NCBI RefSeq assembly: GCF_008692845.1
Contig: NZ_VXJW01000001.1
Location: 310,001-374,000, forward strand
Origin: Salmonella enterica subsp. arizonae
GTDB taxonomy: Bacteria > Pseudomonadota > Gammaproteobacteria > Enterobacterales > Enterobacteriaceae
Length of the DNA stretch: 64,000 nucleotides
Direction: 5' to 3'
Shown here: piece after piece, positions 1 to 9,659 of the stretch
How the letters are laid out: each line of letters begins with the position of its first letter
Position numbering within the stretch: position 1 is the stretch's first letter
Position numbers and translations under genes: made by a program
Notes under the pieces: model-generated
Told to the model about the DNA's origin: nothing
The model's database searches: none
The model's input: only the letters and a program-made list of their open reading frames with translations

Positions 1-523
1 AATGGGACATCCGGAAAAGGGCTGTATCGTGGCGCCAGGCGTTGCAGAATTCCATGTGCGTTATGCGCTACCCGCCAGCGATATTATCGCGCCTAACCTC
101 ATTGAACTGGAAATTCTCAGCAAGCATACCGTCAACAATGCGAATGAAGCCGTGCAGGCAGCACGAGAACTGATTGCTCATGGACCAGAGATCGTGCTGG
201 TAAAACATCTCGCCCGTGCTGGTTACAGTTCGGATCGCTTTGAAATGCTGCTAGTGACGGCGCAGGAAGCCTGGCATATTAGTCGTCCGCTGGTGGATTT
301 CGGCTTACGTCAGCCGGTTGGCGTTGGTGATGTCACTAGTGGTTTATTGTTGGTCAAACTTTTGCAGGGTGCAACATTACAACAGGCGCTGGAGCATGTT
401 ACGGCGGCAGTCTATGAGATAATGATCGCTACCAAAGCGATGCAGGAGTATGAGCTGCAGGTCGTGGCGGCCCAGGATCGGATCGCTAATCCTGAACACT
501 ATTTCAGCGCAACGCGGCTGTAA
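1..523 (+). CDS. pdxY: Pyridoxal kinase PdxY, 3' part only
   Basis: This is the C-terminal 173 residues of PdxY, a ribokinase-fold kinase that phosphorylates pyridoxal in the vitamin B6 salvage pathway. The gene is cut by the left edge of the window; the ATG at position 2 is an internal methionine (the whole protein is about 286 residues in E. coli). The GVGDVTSG segment encoded at about 317-343 is the glycine-rich ATP-binding/catalytic motif of the family, with the conserved Asp acting as base. The reading frame is intact to the TAA. It converges on gstA across a single REP-like hairpin. The family assignment is firm because the visible sequence is nearly the E. coli one. Confidence 0.95.
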   Translation, partial: MGHPEKGCIVAPGVAEFHVRYALPASDIIAPNLIELEILSKHTVNNANEAVQAARELIAHGPEIVLVKHLARAGYSSDRFEMLLVTAQEAWHISRPLVDFGLRQPVGVGDVTSGLLLVKLLQGATLQQALEHVTAAVYEIMIATKAMQEYELQVVAAQDRIANPEHYFSATRL

Positions 524-542
524 TTATTGCTGCTGAAAAAAT

Positions 543-572
543 GCCGGATGGCGGTAAAGCGCGCTATCCGGC
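543..572. repeat. Single REP (palindromic unit) between pdxY and gstA
   Basis: The arms GCCGGATGGCGG and CGCTATCCGGC form the typical imperfect REP stem-loop of enterobacteria. It sits between two convergent genes, where such units commonly protect or end transcripts. Confidence 0.8.
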
Positions 573-581
573 AAAATGATA

Positions 582-1187
582 TTACTTCAGTCCTTCCGCC
601 TTAAGCGCTGCCGCAACGGTCGGTCTTTCCGCGACACGCTTCATATAACTTTCAATATGCGTAAACCCGCTCATATTCAGGTTTACGCCATATGCCCAAC
701 GCAATACGGTAAATAGATAAGCGTCCGCGATAGTAAAACGCTGGCCGCAAATCCACTGGTCGTCTGAAAGCGCCTCGTCAACATACTGAAATTTCTTTTC
801 CAGACCGGCGCGAACGGCAGGTTTAATTGTTTCCGGTGTGTCAGGGCGGAACAGCGGGGTAAAGCCTTTATGCAGTTCCGTTGCAATATAGTTGAGCCAT
901 TCCAGCGTATGGTAACGGGCAAGGCTGCTTACAGGCGCCAGAAGCTGGCGGTCGGGGACGCTATCGGCGAGGTACTGCATAATGGCGACGCCTTCAGTCA
1001 ACAACGTGCCGTCATCCAGAAGCAGAGCCGGAACCTGTCCTTTAGGGTTTACTGCCAGGTAATCATCGCCGTTTTCCAGGAGCTTTTTCGCGAGATCGAC
1101 GCCATCGAGCGTAAAGTCTTTGCCAATTTCGCGCAGGGTTATGTGGGAAGCAAGAGAGCAGGCACCCGGTTTGTAGAACAGTTTCAT
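582..1187 (-). CDS. gstA: Glutathione S-transferase GstA (beta class)
   Basis: This 201-residue cytosolic protein conjugates glutathione to electrophiles and also has thiol-transfer activity. It begins [11 protein letters not shown]; Cys10 and His106 match the glutathione-contacting residues that define the bacterial beta class. The N-terminal thioredoxin-like domain covers about residues 1-80, with the cis-proline region QVPALL at 51-56, and the helical C-terminal domain covers the rest. Length equals the E. coli protein. A good Shine-Dalgarno (AAAGGAG) precedes the ATG. It lies downstream of dtpA but a strong terminator separates them, so it is probably transcribed on its own. Confidence 0.95.
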   Translation of the reverse strand: MKLFYKPGACSLASHITLREIGKDFTLDGVDLAKKLLENGDDYLAVNPKGQVPALLLDDGTLLTEGVAIMQYLADSVPDRQLLAPVSSLARYHTLEWLNYIATELHKGFTPLFRPDTPETIKPAVRAGLEKKFQYVDEALSDDQWICGQRFTIADAYLFTVLRWAYGVNLNMSGFTHIESYMKRVAERPTVAAALKAEGLK

Positions 1188-1237
1188 CGGTAACTCCTTT
1201 TTGCTGAGGTTTAAAGTATGGTAGTGCGCGGATGCGC

Positions 1238-1269
1238 AAAAAAAAAGCCGCTAACGCACAGTTAGCGGC
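1238..1269 (-). terminator. Rho-independent terminator of dtpA
   Basis: On the minus strand a GC-rich stem (GGCCGCTAAC / GTTAGCGGC) is followed at once by a run of nine T. It lies just past the dtpA stop codon and ahead of gstA. Confidence 0.9.
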
Positions 1270-1291
1270 CTGAATGTTGTTTCCCGGGAAA

Positions 1292-2797
1292 TTAAACTGT
1301 AGCGGCTTTAGAGCCTTTCTCAGTGGTATCATCATCTTGGGTCATACGGTTCAGCTTAGGCGCTGTCAGCAGCATCAGGACGGCGATAACTGCGGTTGCT
1401 ACGCCAATCTGCATAAATACGCGACCATAGACTTCCAGAGACATTAGCGGGTCAGTCACGTCGCTTGGCACCGCCATCATGTTGGCGACATAACCGCCGA
1501 TGATGTTAGCGCCAGCCGTTGTCAGGAACCAGCTACCCATGATGAAGCCCATCAGACGCTGCGGAACCAACTGCGCGACCATTGCCAGTCCCAGACCGGA
1601 GATCATCAGCTCACCGATACTTTGCAGACCATAGCTCGCAATCAGCCAGCTTACGGATACGATGCCGGCATCATTTGCAAATTTGGCACCCAGCGGCAGA
1701 ACCAGGAATGCGCCGGAACACAGCACCATACCAATGGCGAATTTCATCGGCATCGGCAACGTATCGCCCATCTTGTTATAAATAGTGGCCAGAATAGGGC
1801 TGCCGATAATGATCCAGAACGGGTTCAGCGCCTGATACTGTTCAGGCTCGAAGGCGATACCGAGAATCGAGTGCTCAACGTTACGAATCGCGAAGAAGTT
1901 CAGCGACGTCGGCATCTGGCTGTACAGCACAAAGAAGATAATCGCCTGCAGCATCAAAATAAAGGCGACGATCATTTTACGGCGAGCCGAGCCGTGCATG
2001 GAAACCGCTTCTTTACCGAAGATAATGACGATACCAAGCGCGATAACGCCCAGCGCCATACGTGCGATATCCTGGTTGTGCAGCAGCCAGGTCGCCACAG
2101 CAATCAGAACGACAATACCAACAATCGTCAGCAGCAGGTTACGGAAGTTGAGCGGTTCAAAGTCGGGTTTAGAACCGTAGCTTTTCACCCAGCGCTGACA
2201 GAAAGCAAAGTTAACGACGGTTATCAGCATACCGACGACGCTAAGCGCAAACGCGGTGCTCCAGCCATAACGCGCCGCCAGCCACGGCGTCGCCAGCATG
2301 GAGAAGAAGGAGCCGATGTTGACGGACATATAATACATCGTAAATGCGCCGTCGAGACGCGGATCGTCCTTCGCATAACAGGTAGACAGCAGAGAAGACG
2401 GGTTGGCTTTAAACAGGCCGTTCCCCACAGCGATAGCCGCCATGCCCATATAGACGATGCCAGCGTCATGCCCGGACCATGCGACGAGCGCATAACCGAT
2501 AGCCAGCACCACTGCGCCCAGCATGATAACGCGTTTGGTGCCCAGGATTTTATCCCCTAGCCAGCCGCCAATCGCTACCAGGCCGTACACCAGTGCGCTG
2601 AAGGAAGAGAAAAGGGTGATGGAATCCGCTTCTGACATACCCAGTTGTTTTACCAGGTAGACGGCCATAATGCCTTGCAGGCCGTAATAACCAAAACGCT
2701 CCCATAACTCTATCGAGAAGATAAGATAGAACGCCTTCGGTTGTTTGAAAGCGTTCAAACTGACGCTTTCAGTTGGTTTATTGTTTGCAGTAGACAC
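1292..2797 (-). CDS. dtpA: Proton-dependent di/tripeptide permease DtpA (TppB)
   Basis: This is a 501-residue inner-membrane protein of the POT/PTR2 family (major facilitator fold, about 14 membrane helices) that imports di- and tripeptides with protons. The family motif ExxERFxYYG is present near the N-terminus as [10 protein letters not shown] (about residues 30-39), followed by the glycine-rich helix [11 protein letters not shown]. Length is that of E. coli DtpA. In Salmonella the gene was named tppB and is known to be induced anaerobically and to depend on OmpR/EnvZ; the promoter region lies in the 600-bp gap upstream, where an inverted repeat is visible at 2933-2949. Transcription ends at the strong terminator before gstA. 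Confidence 0.96.
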   Translation of the reverse strand: MSTANNKPTESVSLNAFKQPKAFYLIFSIELWERFGYYGLQGIMAVYLVKQLGMSEADSITLFSSFSALVYGLVAIGGWLGDKILGTKRVIMLGAVVLAIGYALVAWSGHDAGIVYMGMAAIAVGNGLFKANPSSLLSTCYAKDDPRLDGAFTMYYMSVNIGSFFSMLATPWLAARYGWSTAFALSVVGMLITVVNFAFCQRWVKSYGSKPDFEPLNFRNLLLTIVGIVVLIAVATWLLHNQDIARMALGVIALGIVIIFGKEAVSMHGSARRKMIVAFILMLQAIIFFVLYSQMPTSLNFFAIRNVEHSILGIAFEPEQYQALNPFWIIIGSPILATIYNKMGDTLPMPMKFAIGMVLCSGAFLVLPLGAKFANDAGIVSVSWLIASYGLQSIGELMISGLGLAMVAQLVPQRLMGFIMGSWFLTTAGANIIGGYVANMMAVPSDVTDPLMSLEVYGRVFMQIGVATAVIAVLMLLTAPKLNRMTQDDDTTEKGSKAATV

Positions 2798-2932
2798 TTT
2801 TACCTCTTTTTTACGCCCTGTATTAACAGGGATTGTCTGGCGCGTGATGAGTCAGACTCATCCGTCCGATTGTTATATTGGAGGGGAAACGGCAGGTAAT
2901 GTTCACTATCTTTCCTCTTCAGACAAGACCTT

Positions 2933-2949
2933 TGTAATAATCTGTTACA
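2933..2949. promoter_or_regulatory. Inverted repeat upstream of dtpA, possible regulator site
   Basis: TGTAA and TTACA arms separated by 7 bp, 136-152 bp upstream of the dtpA start codon. The A/C-rich GTTACATATAAC run next to it resembles OmpR half-sites. OmpR control of tppB is known; assigning it to this exact site is inference. Confidence 0.35.
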
Positions 2950-3217
2950 TATAACTGTTCTGGTCGAATCGTCGGACGGCAGAAATGTTATGCAGCGTTA
3001 AATTTTTTCATTTGAAGAATGGCAGATTTTTACACTGCGTAACGGTCACAATCTTGGGTGAAAGGCGATATCTTCTGCTATTTTAGGTGAAAGGTAGTGA
3101 TATAGGCCATTATCTGAAAAAATAGTAGAGTAATGTTTTGTAGTGAAAACGGAGCATCAGTCTATCCGGTTGTAAATGTAACCTTAGATGTCACTAAATT
3201 TCACATGAAGTTATCAA

Positions 3218-3233
3218 AGTGATCTTGATCACG
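3218..3233. promoter_or_regulatory. CRP-like site in the dtpA-nth interval
   Basis: AGTGA-N6-TCACG with the inner bases TCTTGA gives GTGATC-TT-GATCAC, a fully symmetric core matching 8 of 10 consensus positions of the cAMP-CRP site. On the plus strand a TATGAT hexamer at 3262-3267 could be a -10 element. No annotated gene begins nearby on that strand. Confidence 0.5.
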
Positions 3234-3352
3234 TATAGATAGAAATTTTTGCTATTAAAAATATGATTAACCTGACGAGGGGGAAAACGAAAGCATATTG
3301 CATCTGCAAAAGGACAGAGGCTGGAATGATTGATGGCTAAAATGAATAAAGA

Positions 3353-3389
3353 CAAAAAGGGGAGTACGCTGGCGTCACGGTCGCACTCC
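3353..3389 (-). terminator. Rho-independent terminator of the rsx-nth operon
   Basis: On the minus strand an 8-bp stem (GGAGTGCG / CGTACTCC, one G-U pair) is followed by CCTTTTTGTC, just after the nth stop codon. Confidence 0.8.
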
Positions 3390-3396
3390 GACAATG

Positions 3397-4032
3397 TCAA
3401 ATATCGACTTTTTCTTTGTATTCGCAAAGATCTTCAATAAGGCAGGAGCCGCAGCGGGGTTTTCGGGCGATACAGGTATAGCGTCCATGCAAAATTAACC
3501 AGTGATGGCAGTCTACTTTGAACTCACTCGGCACCACTTTCAGCAGCTTCTCTTCAACCTGCTCGACATTTTTACCGGGCGCGAACTGGGTTCGGTTGCA
3601 TACACGAAATATATGCGTATCAACGGCGATTGTCGGCCAGCCGAAGGCGGTATTGAGCACTACGTTAGCCGTTTTTCGTCCCACGCCGGGAAGCGCTTCC
3701 AGCGCTGCCCGATCCTCCGGTACTTCACCGTTATGCTTTTCCAGTAAAATACGGCAGGTCTTAATCACGTTTTCCGCTTTACTGTTAAATAAACCGATGG
3801 TTTTGATATAGGATTTCACACCCTCTACGCCCAGTTCCAGCATCGCGGATGGCGTATTAGCAACCGGGTAAAGTTTGGCGGTAGCCTTGTTCACGCTGAC
3901 GTCGGTTGCCTGGGCGGAAAGCAACACGGCAATCAGCAACTCAAACGGAGACGTGAAATTGAGTTCTGTTGTGGGGTGCGGGTTGTTGTCGCGCAGGCGC
4001 GTCAGAATTTCCAGCCTTTTTGCTTTATTCAT
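3397..4032 (-). CDS. nth: Endonuclease III, Nth (DNA glycosylase/AP lyase)
   Basis: This 211-residue base-excision repair enzyme removes oxidised pyrimidines and cleaves the abasic strand. The helix-hairpin-helix LPGVGRKTANVV carries the catalytic Lys120, and Asp138 follows in AVDTH. The C-terminal iron-sulfur loop has Cys187, Cys194, Cys197 and Cys203 in the C-x6-C-x2-C-x5-C pattern that binds a [4Fe-4S] cluster. Its ATG overlaps the rsxE stop codon (ATGA), so it is translationally coupled as the last gene of the rsxABCDGE operon, as in E. coli. A terminator follows directly. Confidence 0.98.
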   Translation of the reverse strand: MNKAKRLEILTRLRDNNPHPTTELNFTSPFELLIAVLLSAQATDVSVNKATAKLYPVANTPSAMLELGVEGVKSYIKTIGLFNSKAENVIKTCRILLEKHNGEVPEDRAALEALPGVGRKTANVVLNTAFGWPTIAVDTHIFRVCNRTQFAPGKNVEQVEEKLLKVVPSEFKVDCHHWLILHGRYTCIARKPRCGSCLIEDLCEYKEKVDI

Positions 4033-4724
4033 CAGACTTTCCCTGTTTCGCCTGCCGGAACAGCGGAAGGGGCGGTTGCGGCGCGGCGTTTCTTCATTTT
4101 TTCATCAATAAGATATTTTACCGCCAGCATGAGTCCCAGGCCGATAAACGCGCCTGGCGGCAGCATCGCCAGCAGGAAAGGCGAGTCGGTGTGAAATATC
4201 TCGACTCGTAATACTTTTGCCCAGCTTCCCAGCAGGCTATCCGCGCCATCGAAAAGCGTTCCATTCCCGAGGATCTCGCGCAGCGAGCCCAGCACGAACA
4301 TGGCGCCTGTCGCGCCCATACCGATGGAAAAACCGTCCAGCGCGGAAAGCCACGGCCCTTTTTTCGCGGCAAACGCTTCAGCGCGCCCGACAACAATGCA
4401 GTTCGTTACAATCAGCGGAATAAAAATCCCTAAAGACTGATACAAACCGAAAGCATACGCATTGATCAGCATCTGCACTGCGCTTACCACCGAGGCTATG
4501 ATCATAACGTAAATCGGGATACGGATTTCCGCCGGCGTCCAGCGACGTAGCGCGGAAACAGTCAGGTTCGTCAGCGTTAATACCAACGTCGTGGCAAGAC
4601 CTAGCCCCAGGGCATTGGTTGCCGTAGACGTTACAGCGAGTAAGGGGCACAGGCCAAGTAGCTGCACCAGAGCGGAGTTATTTTTCCACAATCCCTGAAC
4701 AACAATGTCTTTTATTTCGCTCAT
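4032..4724 (-). CDS. rsxE: Membrane subunit RsxE (RnfE) of the Rsx electron-transport complex
   Basis: This 230-residue, six-helix inner-membrane protein belongs to the NqrD/RnfE family and is related to RsxA. The hydrophobic helices run through residues 20-205; the segment [21 protein letters not shown] is typical of the half-symmetric RnfA/E pair, including the Cys that helps ligate an intramembrane iron-sulfur centre in related complexes. The Rsx complex uses NAD(P)H to reduce SoxR and so keep the superoxide response off. It lies two bases after rsxG and overlaps nth by one base. Confidence 0.95.
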   Translation of the reverse strand: MSEIKDIVVQGLWKNNSALVQLLGLCPLLAVTSTATNALGLGLATTLVLTLTNLTVSALRRWTPAEIRIPIYVMIIASVVSAVQMLINAYAFGLYQSLGIFIPLIVTNCIVVGRAEAFAAKKGPWLSALDGFSIGMGATGAMFVLGSLREILGNGTLFDGADSLLGSWAKVLRVEIFHTDSPFLLAMLPPGAFIGLGLMLAVKYLIDEKMKKRRAATAPSAVPAGETGKV

Positions 4725-4726
4725 GG

Positions 4727-5347
4727 TTATTCTCCACAGGCGGTTAAGTGGGGGAGCTGAGCGGGCAGAGATTCGGCGTACAGTCCGGCGCGCTTAACCG
4801 CATTCACCACAGCGCGCGGCGTAATTGTCGCGCCGGTAAATTGATCAAAATCACCGCCATCTTTTTTTACCGCCCAGTGCGTATCATTTTCCCCGCTGAT
4901 AGTTTTACCGCTAAAATGGGTAATCCAGTCAGACAGACGGCGTTCGATTTTATCACCCAACCCTGGCGTTTCATGATGTTCCGTAACGCGCGTCCCCAGG
5001 ATTGTGCCGTTGAAGTCTGCGCCAACGATGAGCCGGATAGCGCCGGAATAGCCATCTGGCGCGGTGGCCTCCATGATAACCGCGACGGGTGTATCATCCT
5101 TGCGAGCGATAAAAACACGGTGTATGCCTTTGCCGAGGGCGGGCGCATCGACCAGATAACAGCTCTCTTGCAGATTATTATTGTAACGATCTGGCGGCAA
5201 TACCTGATCGAACAAAGCATGCTGTTGTTGCAGCGCTTGTTCGTGGATGGTTGATTTGGTCATCTGATTAATCACCGCGGTCAATCCCGTAGAACCTGCG
5301 GCAAAGAGCGCCAGCGTAATACCGTGTTTACGAATCGTTTTCAGCAT
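4727..5347 (-). CDS. rsxG: FMN-carrying subunit RsxG (RnfG)
   Basis: This 206-residue protein has one N-terminal membrane anchor (about residues 8-28) and a periplasmic FMN-binding domain. The flavinylation motif appears as TGATIT at 171-176; Thr174 is the residue that carries covalently bound FMN in the E. coli protein. It relays electrons within the Rsx/Rnf membrane complex. It sits between rsxD (3-base gap) and rsxE (2-base gap) in one tight operon. Confidence 0.95.
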   Translation of the reverse strand: MLKTIRKHGITLALFAAGSTGLTAVINQMTKSTIHEQALQQQHALFDQVLPPDRYNNNLQESCYLVDAPALGKGIHRVFIARKDDTPVAVIMEATAPDGYSGAIRLIVGADFNGTILGTRVTEHHETPGLGDKIERRLSDWITHFSGKTISGENDTHWAVKKDGGDFDQFTGATITPRAVVNAVKRAGLYAESLPAQLPHLTACGE

Positions 5348-5350
5348 GGT

Positions 5351-6409
5351 TTATCCTTTGCGATGTCCATAGACGCGGGGACGCGTGTAGTAGTCGATCA
5401 GAGGAACCGTGATATTTGCCAACAGGACGGCAAAAGCAACGCCGTCCGGGTAACCGCCGAAGCTGCGAATCAGCCACACTAATACCCCAGCCAGCGCGCC
5501 GAAAATTAAACGTCCACGGTTGGTCGTGGAGGCGGTAACCGGATCTGTTAAGATAAAAAACGCGCCCAGCATGGTGGCGCCTGACAGCAGATGAAGCTGT
5601 GGCGAGGCCAGCGTACCAGGCGAGAAAAGCCAACCTAACGTAGCGCATAGCGCCAGCGTGACCAGAAAACTGACCGGGATATGCCAGCGGATAGTTTTCT
5701 GCCACAGCAGAAAAACGCCGCCGACAAGCCAGGCGAGGTTAACCCACTGCCAGCCCACGCCGGCCAGCACGCCGCTGTATATCGGATACTGCATAATTTG
5801 CTTAACGGAATGCCCGGCGCGCAAAGACGTTTTAAACGTATCCAGCGGCGTCGCTTGGCTAATACCATCAATCCCTATACGTAGCAGTGTCAGATCGCCG
5901 CCGCTGGCGGTATGCCCGGTAAAAATCATTCGCAACGTGTCCAGCATATCGGGCGTTGTTGCGGCTATTTCATAAGGCGGCAACCAGCTTGTCATTTGCA
6001 CTGGAAAGGAGATTAATAACACTACGTAACCGATCATTGCCGGATTAAAGGGGTTTTGCCCCAGGCCGCCATATAACTGTTTGGCGATAATAATGGCGAA
6101 CCCCGTCCCCAATACAATCATCCACCAGGGTGCGAGCGGAGGGATACTGACCGCCAGCAAAAGCCCCGTCAATAACGCGGAATAATCCTTCAGGCGACTG
6201 GCGATCGATTGTTTGCGCAGGCTAAGGACAATAGCTTCAGCGAAGAGCGCCGTGACGGCAGCCAGAACGATCTGGAAAAACGTTCCCCAACCAAAAAACC
6301 ACGTCTGCGCGGCAACCCCCGGCAGAGCGGCAATTAACACCAGCAACATGATTCGCGATGTCTGGCGCTGGTTATGGGTATAAGGCGAGCTTGCGATTCT
6401 GAATACCAT
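5351..6409 (-). CDS. rsxD: Membrane subunit RsxD (RnfD)
   Basis: This 352-residue polytopic membrane protein of the NqrB/RnfD family carries a second covalently bound FMN. The sequence [13 protein letters not shown] contains the S-x-A-T flavinylation motif, whose Thr is the FMN ligand in homologues. Hydrophobic helices occupy residues 20-130 and 200-340. The start codon directly abuts the rsxC stop codon, showing coupled translation in the rsx operon. Confidence 0.95.
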   Translation of the reverse strand: MVFRIASSPYTHNQRQTSRIMLLVLIAALPGVAAQTWFFGWGTFFQIVLAAVTALFAEAIVLSLRKQSIASRLKDYSALLTGLLLAVSIPPLAPWWMIVLGTGFAIIIAKQLYGGLGQNPFNPAMIGYVVLLISFPVQMTSWLPPYEIAATTPDMLDTLRMIFTGHTASGGDLTLLRIGIDGISQATPLDTFKTSLRAGHSVKQIMQYPIYSGVLAGVGWQWVNLAWLVGGVFLLWQKTIRWHIPVSFLVTLALCATLGWLFSPGTLASPQLHLLSGATMLGAFFILTDPVTASTTNRGRLIFGALAGVLVWLIRSFGGYPDGVAFAVLLANITVPLIDYYTRPRVYGHRKG

Positions 6410-8431
6410 TTATTCCTCTTTAACAACCTGCTGCTGTGCTGCTTTTTTGGCCTGGACGCGGGCGATAGCCGCAGCAACCGCGGCTTTACGCGGGTCGACC
6501 GGTTCGGCAGCTTCGCTTGCGGCCTGCAGCTCCTGCTTACGGGCTTTGGCGCGGGCGATGGCTGCTTCCACCGCAGCTTTACGCGGGTCGACCGGTTCGG
6601 CAGCTTCGCTTGCGGCCTGCAGCTCCTGCTTACGGGCTTTGGCGCGGGCGATGGCTGCTTCTACCGCGGCTTTACGCGGATCGACCGGTTCGGCAGCTTC
6701 GCTTATGGCCTGCTGTTCCTGCTTACGGGCTTTGGCGCGGGCGATGGCTGCTTCTACCGCGGCTTTACGCGGATCGTCGCCGCTTGTCGCGCTGTCAGCC
6801 ATCGGATGACCGGCTTGTTTAGCGCGCGCTTGCGCTTTACGTGCTTCACGGGCCGCGATCGCGGCGCTATTGTCCGGCAGACTACCCGCCTGAATAATCA
6901 CTGGCTGCGTGGCTTGCGCCTGTTTCTCTTTTACCCGTGCCAGCGCAGCGGCAATGGCATCCTGATCTTTTGCCGCGGGTTGTACGGCCGCGCTCTTGTG
7001 ACGTGCAAGGCGGGCGGCTTTTTCGCGCTCCAGTCTCGCCTGACGAGCCTCAAAACGCGCTTTCGCTTCGGCGGCGCGTTTTTCTTCAAGCCTGATCGCA
7101 TTAATCTCCGCTTTTTCCTGACGGAAATATTGGACGAGCGGAATATTACTGGGACAGACCCAGGCGCAGGCACCGCATTCTATACAATCGGCGATATGGT
7201 GAGCGGTAGCCTTGTCATGCTGCTGCCCTTTGCTGAACCAATAAAGCTGCTGCGGTAAAAGGTCGGCAGGGCAGGCGTCAGCGCAAGCGCTGCAACGAAT
7301 ACAGCTTGTCTCTTCCTGAGGTGCCCCCATTTCAGTCGCGGATGGCGCCAGCAGGCAGTTGGTGATTTTTACGACCGGTACGTCAAGCCAGGGAAGGGTG
7401 AATCCCATCAACGGACCGCCCATGATGACCATTTGGTCAGCGGAAGGACAAAAACCGGCATTGTTAAGCAAATGACGAACGGGAGTTCCGAGCCGCGCCC
7501 AGATGTTACCCGGACGGCTTACCGCTTCGCCCGTTAAGGTGACGACACGCTCTGTTATCGGTTCGCCGTCAACCACGGCGCGTTTCACGGCATAAGCCGT
7601 ACCGACGTTTTGCATCAGCACGCCAATATCAGAGGAGCGCCCGCCGTGGGGAACTTGTTTTCCCGTCAGTATTTGGGTGAGTTGTTTCGCGCCGCCGGAA
7701 GGATATTTTGTTGGGATAACGCGTAACGAAATATCGTGGGCGTCAGCCAGAACAGCGCGCAGCATGGAAATAGCCTGCGGTTTGTTATCTTCAATACCGA
7801 TTAATACCTCACGCGGTTGCAGAATATACGCCAGGATGCGAATACCTTCGACAATCTGCGCAGCGCAGTCCTGCATCAGACGATCGTCCGCCGTGATGTA
7901 AGGTTCGCACTCTGCGGCATTGATAATAAGCGTGGTGATCTTATCAATGCCACCCTGTAATTTTACGCCAGTGGGAAACCCTGCGCCGCCAAGCCCGGCA
8001 ACGCCATACTGGTGAATGCGCTCAATGAGCGCTTCGCGGCTGTGGGCGCGGTAATCAGACCAGCCCTCGCGTTCAATCCAGCGATCTTCGCCGTCGGCAT
8101 CAATGATGACGCTCAATTCCGCCAGCGCCGAAGGATGCGCCGTCGAGTGGGGCGCAACAGCGATAACCGTCCCGGAGGTGGGAGCGTGTACCGGCAGCAT
8201 TTTCCCGCGTCCATGGGTGAGCGCCTGGCCGCGCAGCACGCGATCGCCGACGCTGACGCACAGCTCACCCTCAGCGCCAATGTGCTGCTTTAAGGGGATA
8301 ACGAAACGCGGTGCTAAAGGTATCTGACGCAGCGGCGTGCCGTTTGACTGGGTCTTCATTTCAGGCGGATGAATACCGCCGTCGAAATCCCAGATTTTAT
8401 CTTTTCTGAAAGCGGAAAATAGTTTAAGCAT
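6410..8431 (-). CDS. rsxC: Iron-sulfur subunit RsxC (RnfC) with a variable repeat tail
   Basis: This 673-residue subunit is the NADH-entry arm of the complex. It has the glycine-rich nucleotide/FMN-binding segment [12 protein letters not shown] near residue 145-157, and two ferredoxin-like clusters ([12 protein letters not shown] and [12 protein letters not shown], residues about 375-425) for two [4Fe-4S] centres. After a long Lys/Arg/Glu-rich, coiled-coil-like linker, the C-terminus holds four copies of a 31-residue unit beginning [20 protein letters not shown]. coli RsxC is longer (about 740 residues), which fits fewer repeat copies here. Its first 8 bases overlap the end of rsxB. Confidence 0.96.
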   Translation of the reverse strand: MLKLFSAFRKDKIWDFDGGIHPPEMKTQSNGTPLRQIPLAPRFVIPLKQHIGAEGELCVSVGDRVLRGQALTHGRGKMLPVHAPTSGTVIAVAPHSTAHPSALAELSVIIDADGEDRWIEREGWSDYRAHSREALIERIHQYGVAGLGGAGFPTGVKLQGGIDKITTLIINAAECEPYITADDRLMQDCAAQIVEGIRILAYILQPREVLIGIEDNKPQAISMLRAVLADAHDISLRVIPTKYPSGGAKQLTQILTGKQVPHGGRSSDIGVLMQNVGTAYAVKRAVVDGEPITERVVTLTGEAVSRPGNIWARLGTPVRHLLNNAGFCPSADQMVIMGGPLMGFTLPWLDVPVVKITNCLLAPSATEMGAPQEETSCIRCSACADACPADLLPQQLYWFSKGQQHDKATAHHIADCIECGACAWVCPSNIPLVQYFRQEKAEINAIRLEEKRAAEAKARFEARQARLEREKAARLARHKSAAVQPAAKDQDAIAAALARVKEKQAQATQPVIIQAGSLPDNSAAIAAREARKAQARAKQAGHPMADSATSGDDPRKAAVEAAIARAKARKQEQQAISEAAEPVDPRKAAVEAAIARAKARKQELQAASEAAEPVDPRKAAVEAAIARAKARKQELQAASEAAEPVDPRKAAVAAAIARVQAKKAAQQQVVKEE
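6483..6790. repeat. Tandem 93-bp coding repeat in rsxC (four copies)
   Basis: The marker GCTTTACGCGG recurs at 6483, 6576, 6669 and 6762, an exact 93-bp period. The second and third units are nearly identical at the DNA level. Each unit encodes 31 residues, so gains or losses keep the frame. Confidence 0.95.
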
Positions 8432-9002
8432 GTTGTTCCACGGGAATGATGCGAACGGGAATGGTGTTCAAATCCCATTTCCAACTGTCGGGCGTCTCAT
8501 TCACCGGACGTAATTCGATACAGTGCGTCGGACACGGATCGACGCACAGATTACAGCCGGTACAGAGATCGCTCATGACCGTGTGCATGGCGCGCGTTGC
8601 GCCAACGATAGCGTCAACCGGACAGGCCTGAATGCATTTTGTGCAACCAATGCAGTGATTTTCATCAATAACCGCCAGCATACGCACTGGGGCGGCCTGC
8701 TGTTCTTCAGCATCGCATGGTTGCGGCTCTACGTTCAGCAGCTCCGCAATTTTCAGCATGACGGCTTCACCGCCGGGCGCGCAACGATTAATTTTCTCGC
8801 CCTGGAGACCCACGGCTTCGGCGTAGGGGCGGCATCCGGGATAGCCGCACTGGCCACACTGGCTCTGCGGCAAAATCGCATCGATTTTTTCAACAACCGG
8901 ATCATCTTCAACCGCGAATCGGCGGGAGGCATAACCCAGAATGGCGCCGAACACCAGACCCAGAAAGGTCAGGGCGCCAACGGCAATCCAGATAGTATTC
9001 AT
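8424..9002 (-). CDS. rsxB: Ferredoxin-type subunit RsxB (RnfB)
   Basis: This 192-residue protein begins with one membrane anchor (residues 5-24) and then a cytoplasmic iron-sulfur domain. [15 protein letters not shown] (about 49-63) is the four-cysteine motif specific to RnfB; two ferredoxin motifs follow, [12 protein letters not shown] and [12 protein letters not shown], giving two more [4Fe-4S] clusters. It shares one base with rsxA upstream and overlaps rsxC by 8 bases. Confidence 0.96.
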   Translation of the reverse strand: MNTIWIAVGALTFLGLVFGAILGYASRRFAVEDDPVVEKIDAILPQSQCGQCGYPGCRPYAEAVGLQGEKINRCAPGGEAVMLKIAELLNVEPQPCDAEEQQAAPVRMLAVIDENHCIGCTKCIQACPVDAIVGATRAMHTVMSDLCTGCNLCVDPCPTHCIELRPVNETPDSWKWDLNTIPVRIIPVEQHA

Positions 9003-9583
9003 TACAACTTCACCAAACCACTAAAGCCCATAAAGGCCAAAGACATTAATCCTGCGGTAATCAACGCTATCGCGTTACCACGAAAAGGCGCGGGCACATC
9101 TGCCACGGCGAGGCGTTCGCGGATGGCGGCGAACAGAACCATCACCAACGAAAAACCGACGGCGGCGGAAAATCCGTACAACGCCGACTGAAGAAAGTGA
9201 TGACCGAGATTTATATTCAGTAACGCCACGCCCAGAACCGCACAGTTAGTGGTAATCAGTGGTAGGAAGATCCCTAACAAGCGGTATAACGCCGGGCTGG
9301 TTTTCCGCACAACCATTTCGGTAAATTGCACGACCACGGCAATGACGAGGATAAAGGATAGCGTCCGCAGATAAACCAGATCTAACGGAATAAGTATCCA
9401 GGTATCGATAAGCCAGGCGCATATCGACGCCAGCGTCATGACAAAGGTCGTCGCAAGGCCCATCCCCATGGCGGTTTCCAGCTTTTTGGATACGCCCATA
9501 AAGGGACAAAGGCCCAGAAACTTGACCAGTACAAAGTTATTGACCAGTACAGTTCCGACAAAGAGCAACAGGTAATCAGTCAT
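9002..9583 (-). CDS. rsxA: Membrane subunit RsxA (RnfA)
   Basis: This 193-residue protein with six membrane helices is the first gene of the rsxABCDGE-nth run. The segment [29 protein letters not shown] is the RnfA/NqrE family hallmark and parallels the matching segment of RsxE. It and RsxE form the pseudo-symmetric core of the complex. A hairpin plus T-run sits only about 15 bases upstream of the start codon, so either a promoter lies within ydgK or that hairpin is a leaky terminator. Confidence 0.95.
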   Translation of the reverse strand: MTDYLLLFVGTVLVNNFVLVKFLGLCPFMGVSKKLETAMGMGLATTFVMTLASICAWLIDTWILIPLDLVYLRTLSFILVIAVVVQFTEMVVRKTSPALYRLLGIFLPLITTNCAVLGVALLNINLGHHFLQSALYGFSAAVGFSLVMVLFAAIRERLAVADVPAPFRGNAIALITAGLMSLAFMGFSGLVKL

Positions 9584-9598
9584 GTTTCGGCCTGAAAT

Positions 9599-9638
9599 AA
9601 AAAAGCCGCCTATTATCTGTCAAACTATCACAGGCGAC
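9599..9638 (-). terminator. Hairpin with T-run between ydgK and rsxA
   Basis: On the minus strand GTCGCCT pairs with AGGCGGC (one G-U pair) around a long loop, followed by six T. It could end the ydgK transcript or attenuate read-through into rsx. Confidence 0.55.
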
Positions 9639-9659
9639 AACAGGTTAACTGTAGGGTTA

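Larger units (their letters stand above)
2798..3352. other. Gene-free interval between dtpA and nth
   Basis: About 555 bp with no convincing protein gene. It is A+T-rich compared with its flanks. It must hold the dtpA promoter near its left end. An inverted repeat (TGTAA-N7-TTACA) lies at 2933-2949 and a near-consensus CRP-type palindrome at 3218-3233, which is 420 bp from the only gene it could obviously serve. A small ORF at 3194-3427 on the minus strand has no Shine-Dalgarno and overlaps the nth end and terminator, so it is not called. Confidence 0.6.

Noticed and set aside
1622-2560. Long plus-strand ORF (312 codons) antisense to dtpA
   Set aside because: The protein is rich in His/Arg/Gln with no family features and follows the codon mirror of dtpA; a shadow frame.
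3194-3427. 77-codon minus-strand ORF between dtpA and nth
   Set aside because: No Shine-Dalgarno, unlike any known family, and crosses the nth terminator.
6483-6790. CRISPR-like regular repeats
   Set aside because: Units are contiguous 93-bp coding repeats without unique spacers.
6374-7258. 294-codon plus-strand ORF with repeats antisense to rsxC
   Set aside because: Its repeats are the reverse-complement image of the 93-bp rsxC array; no ribosome-binding site.
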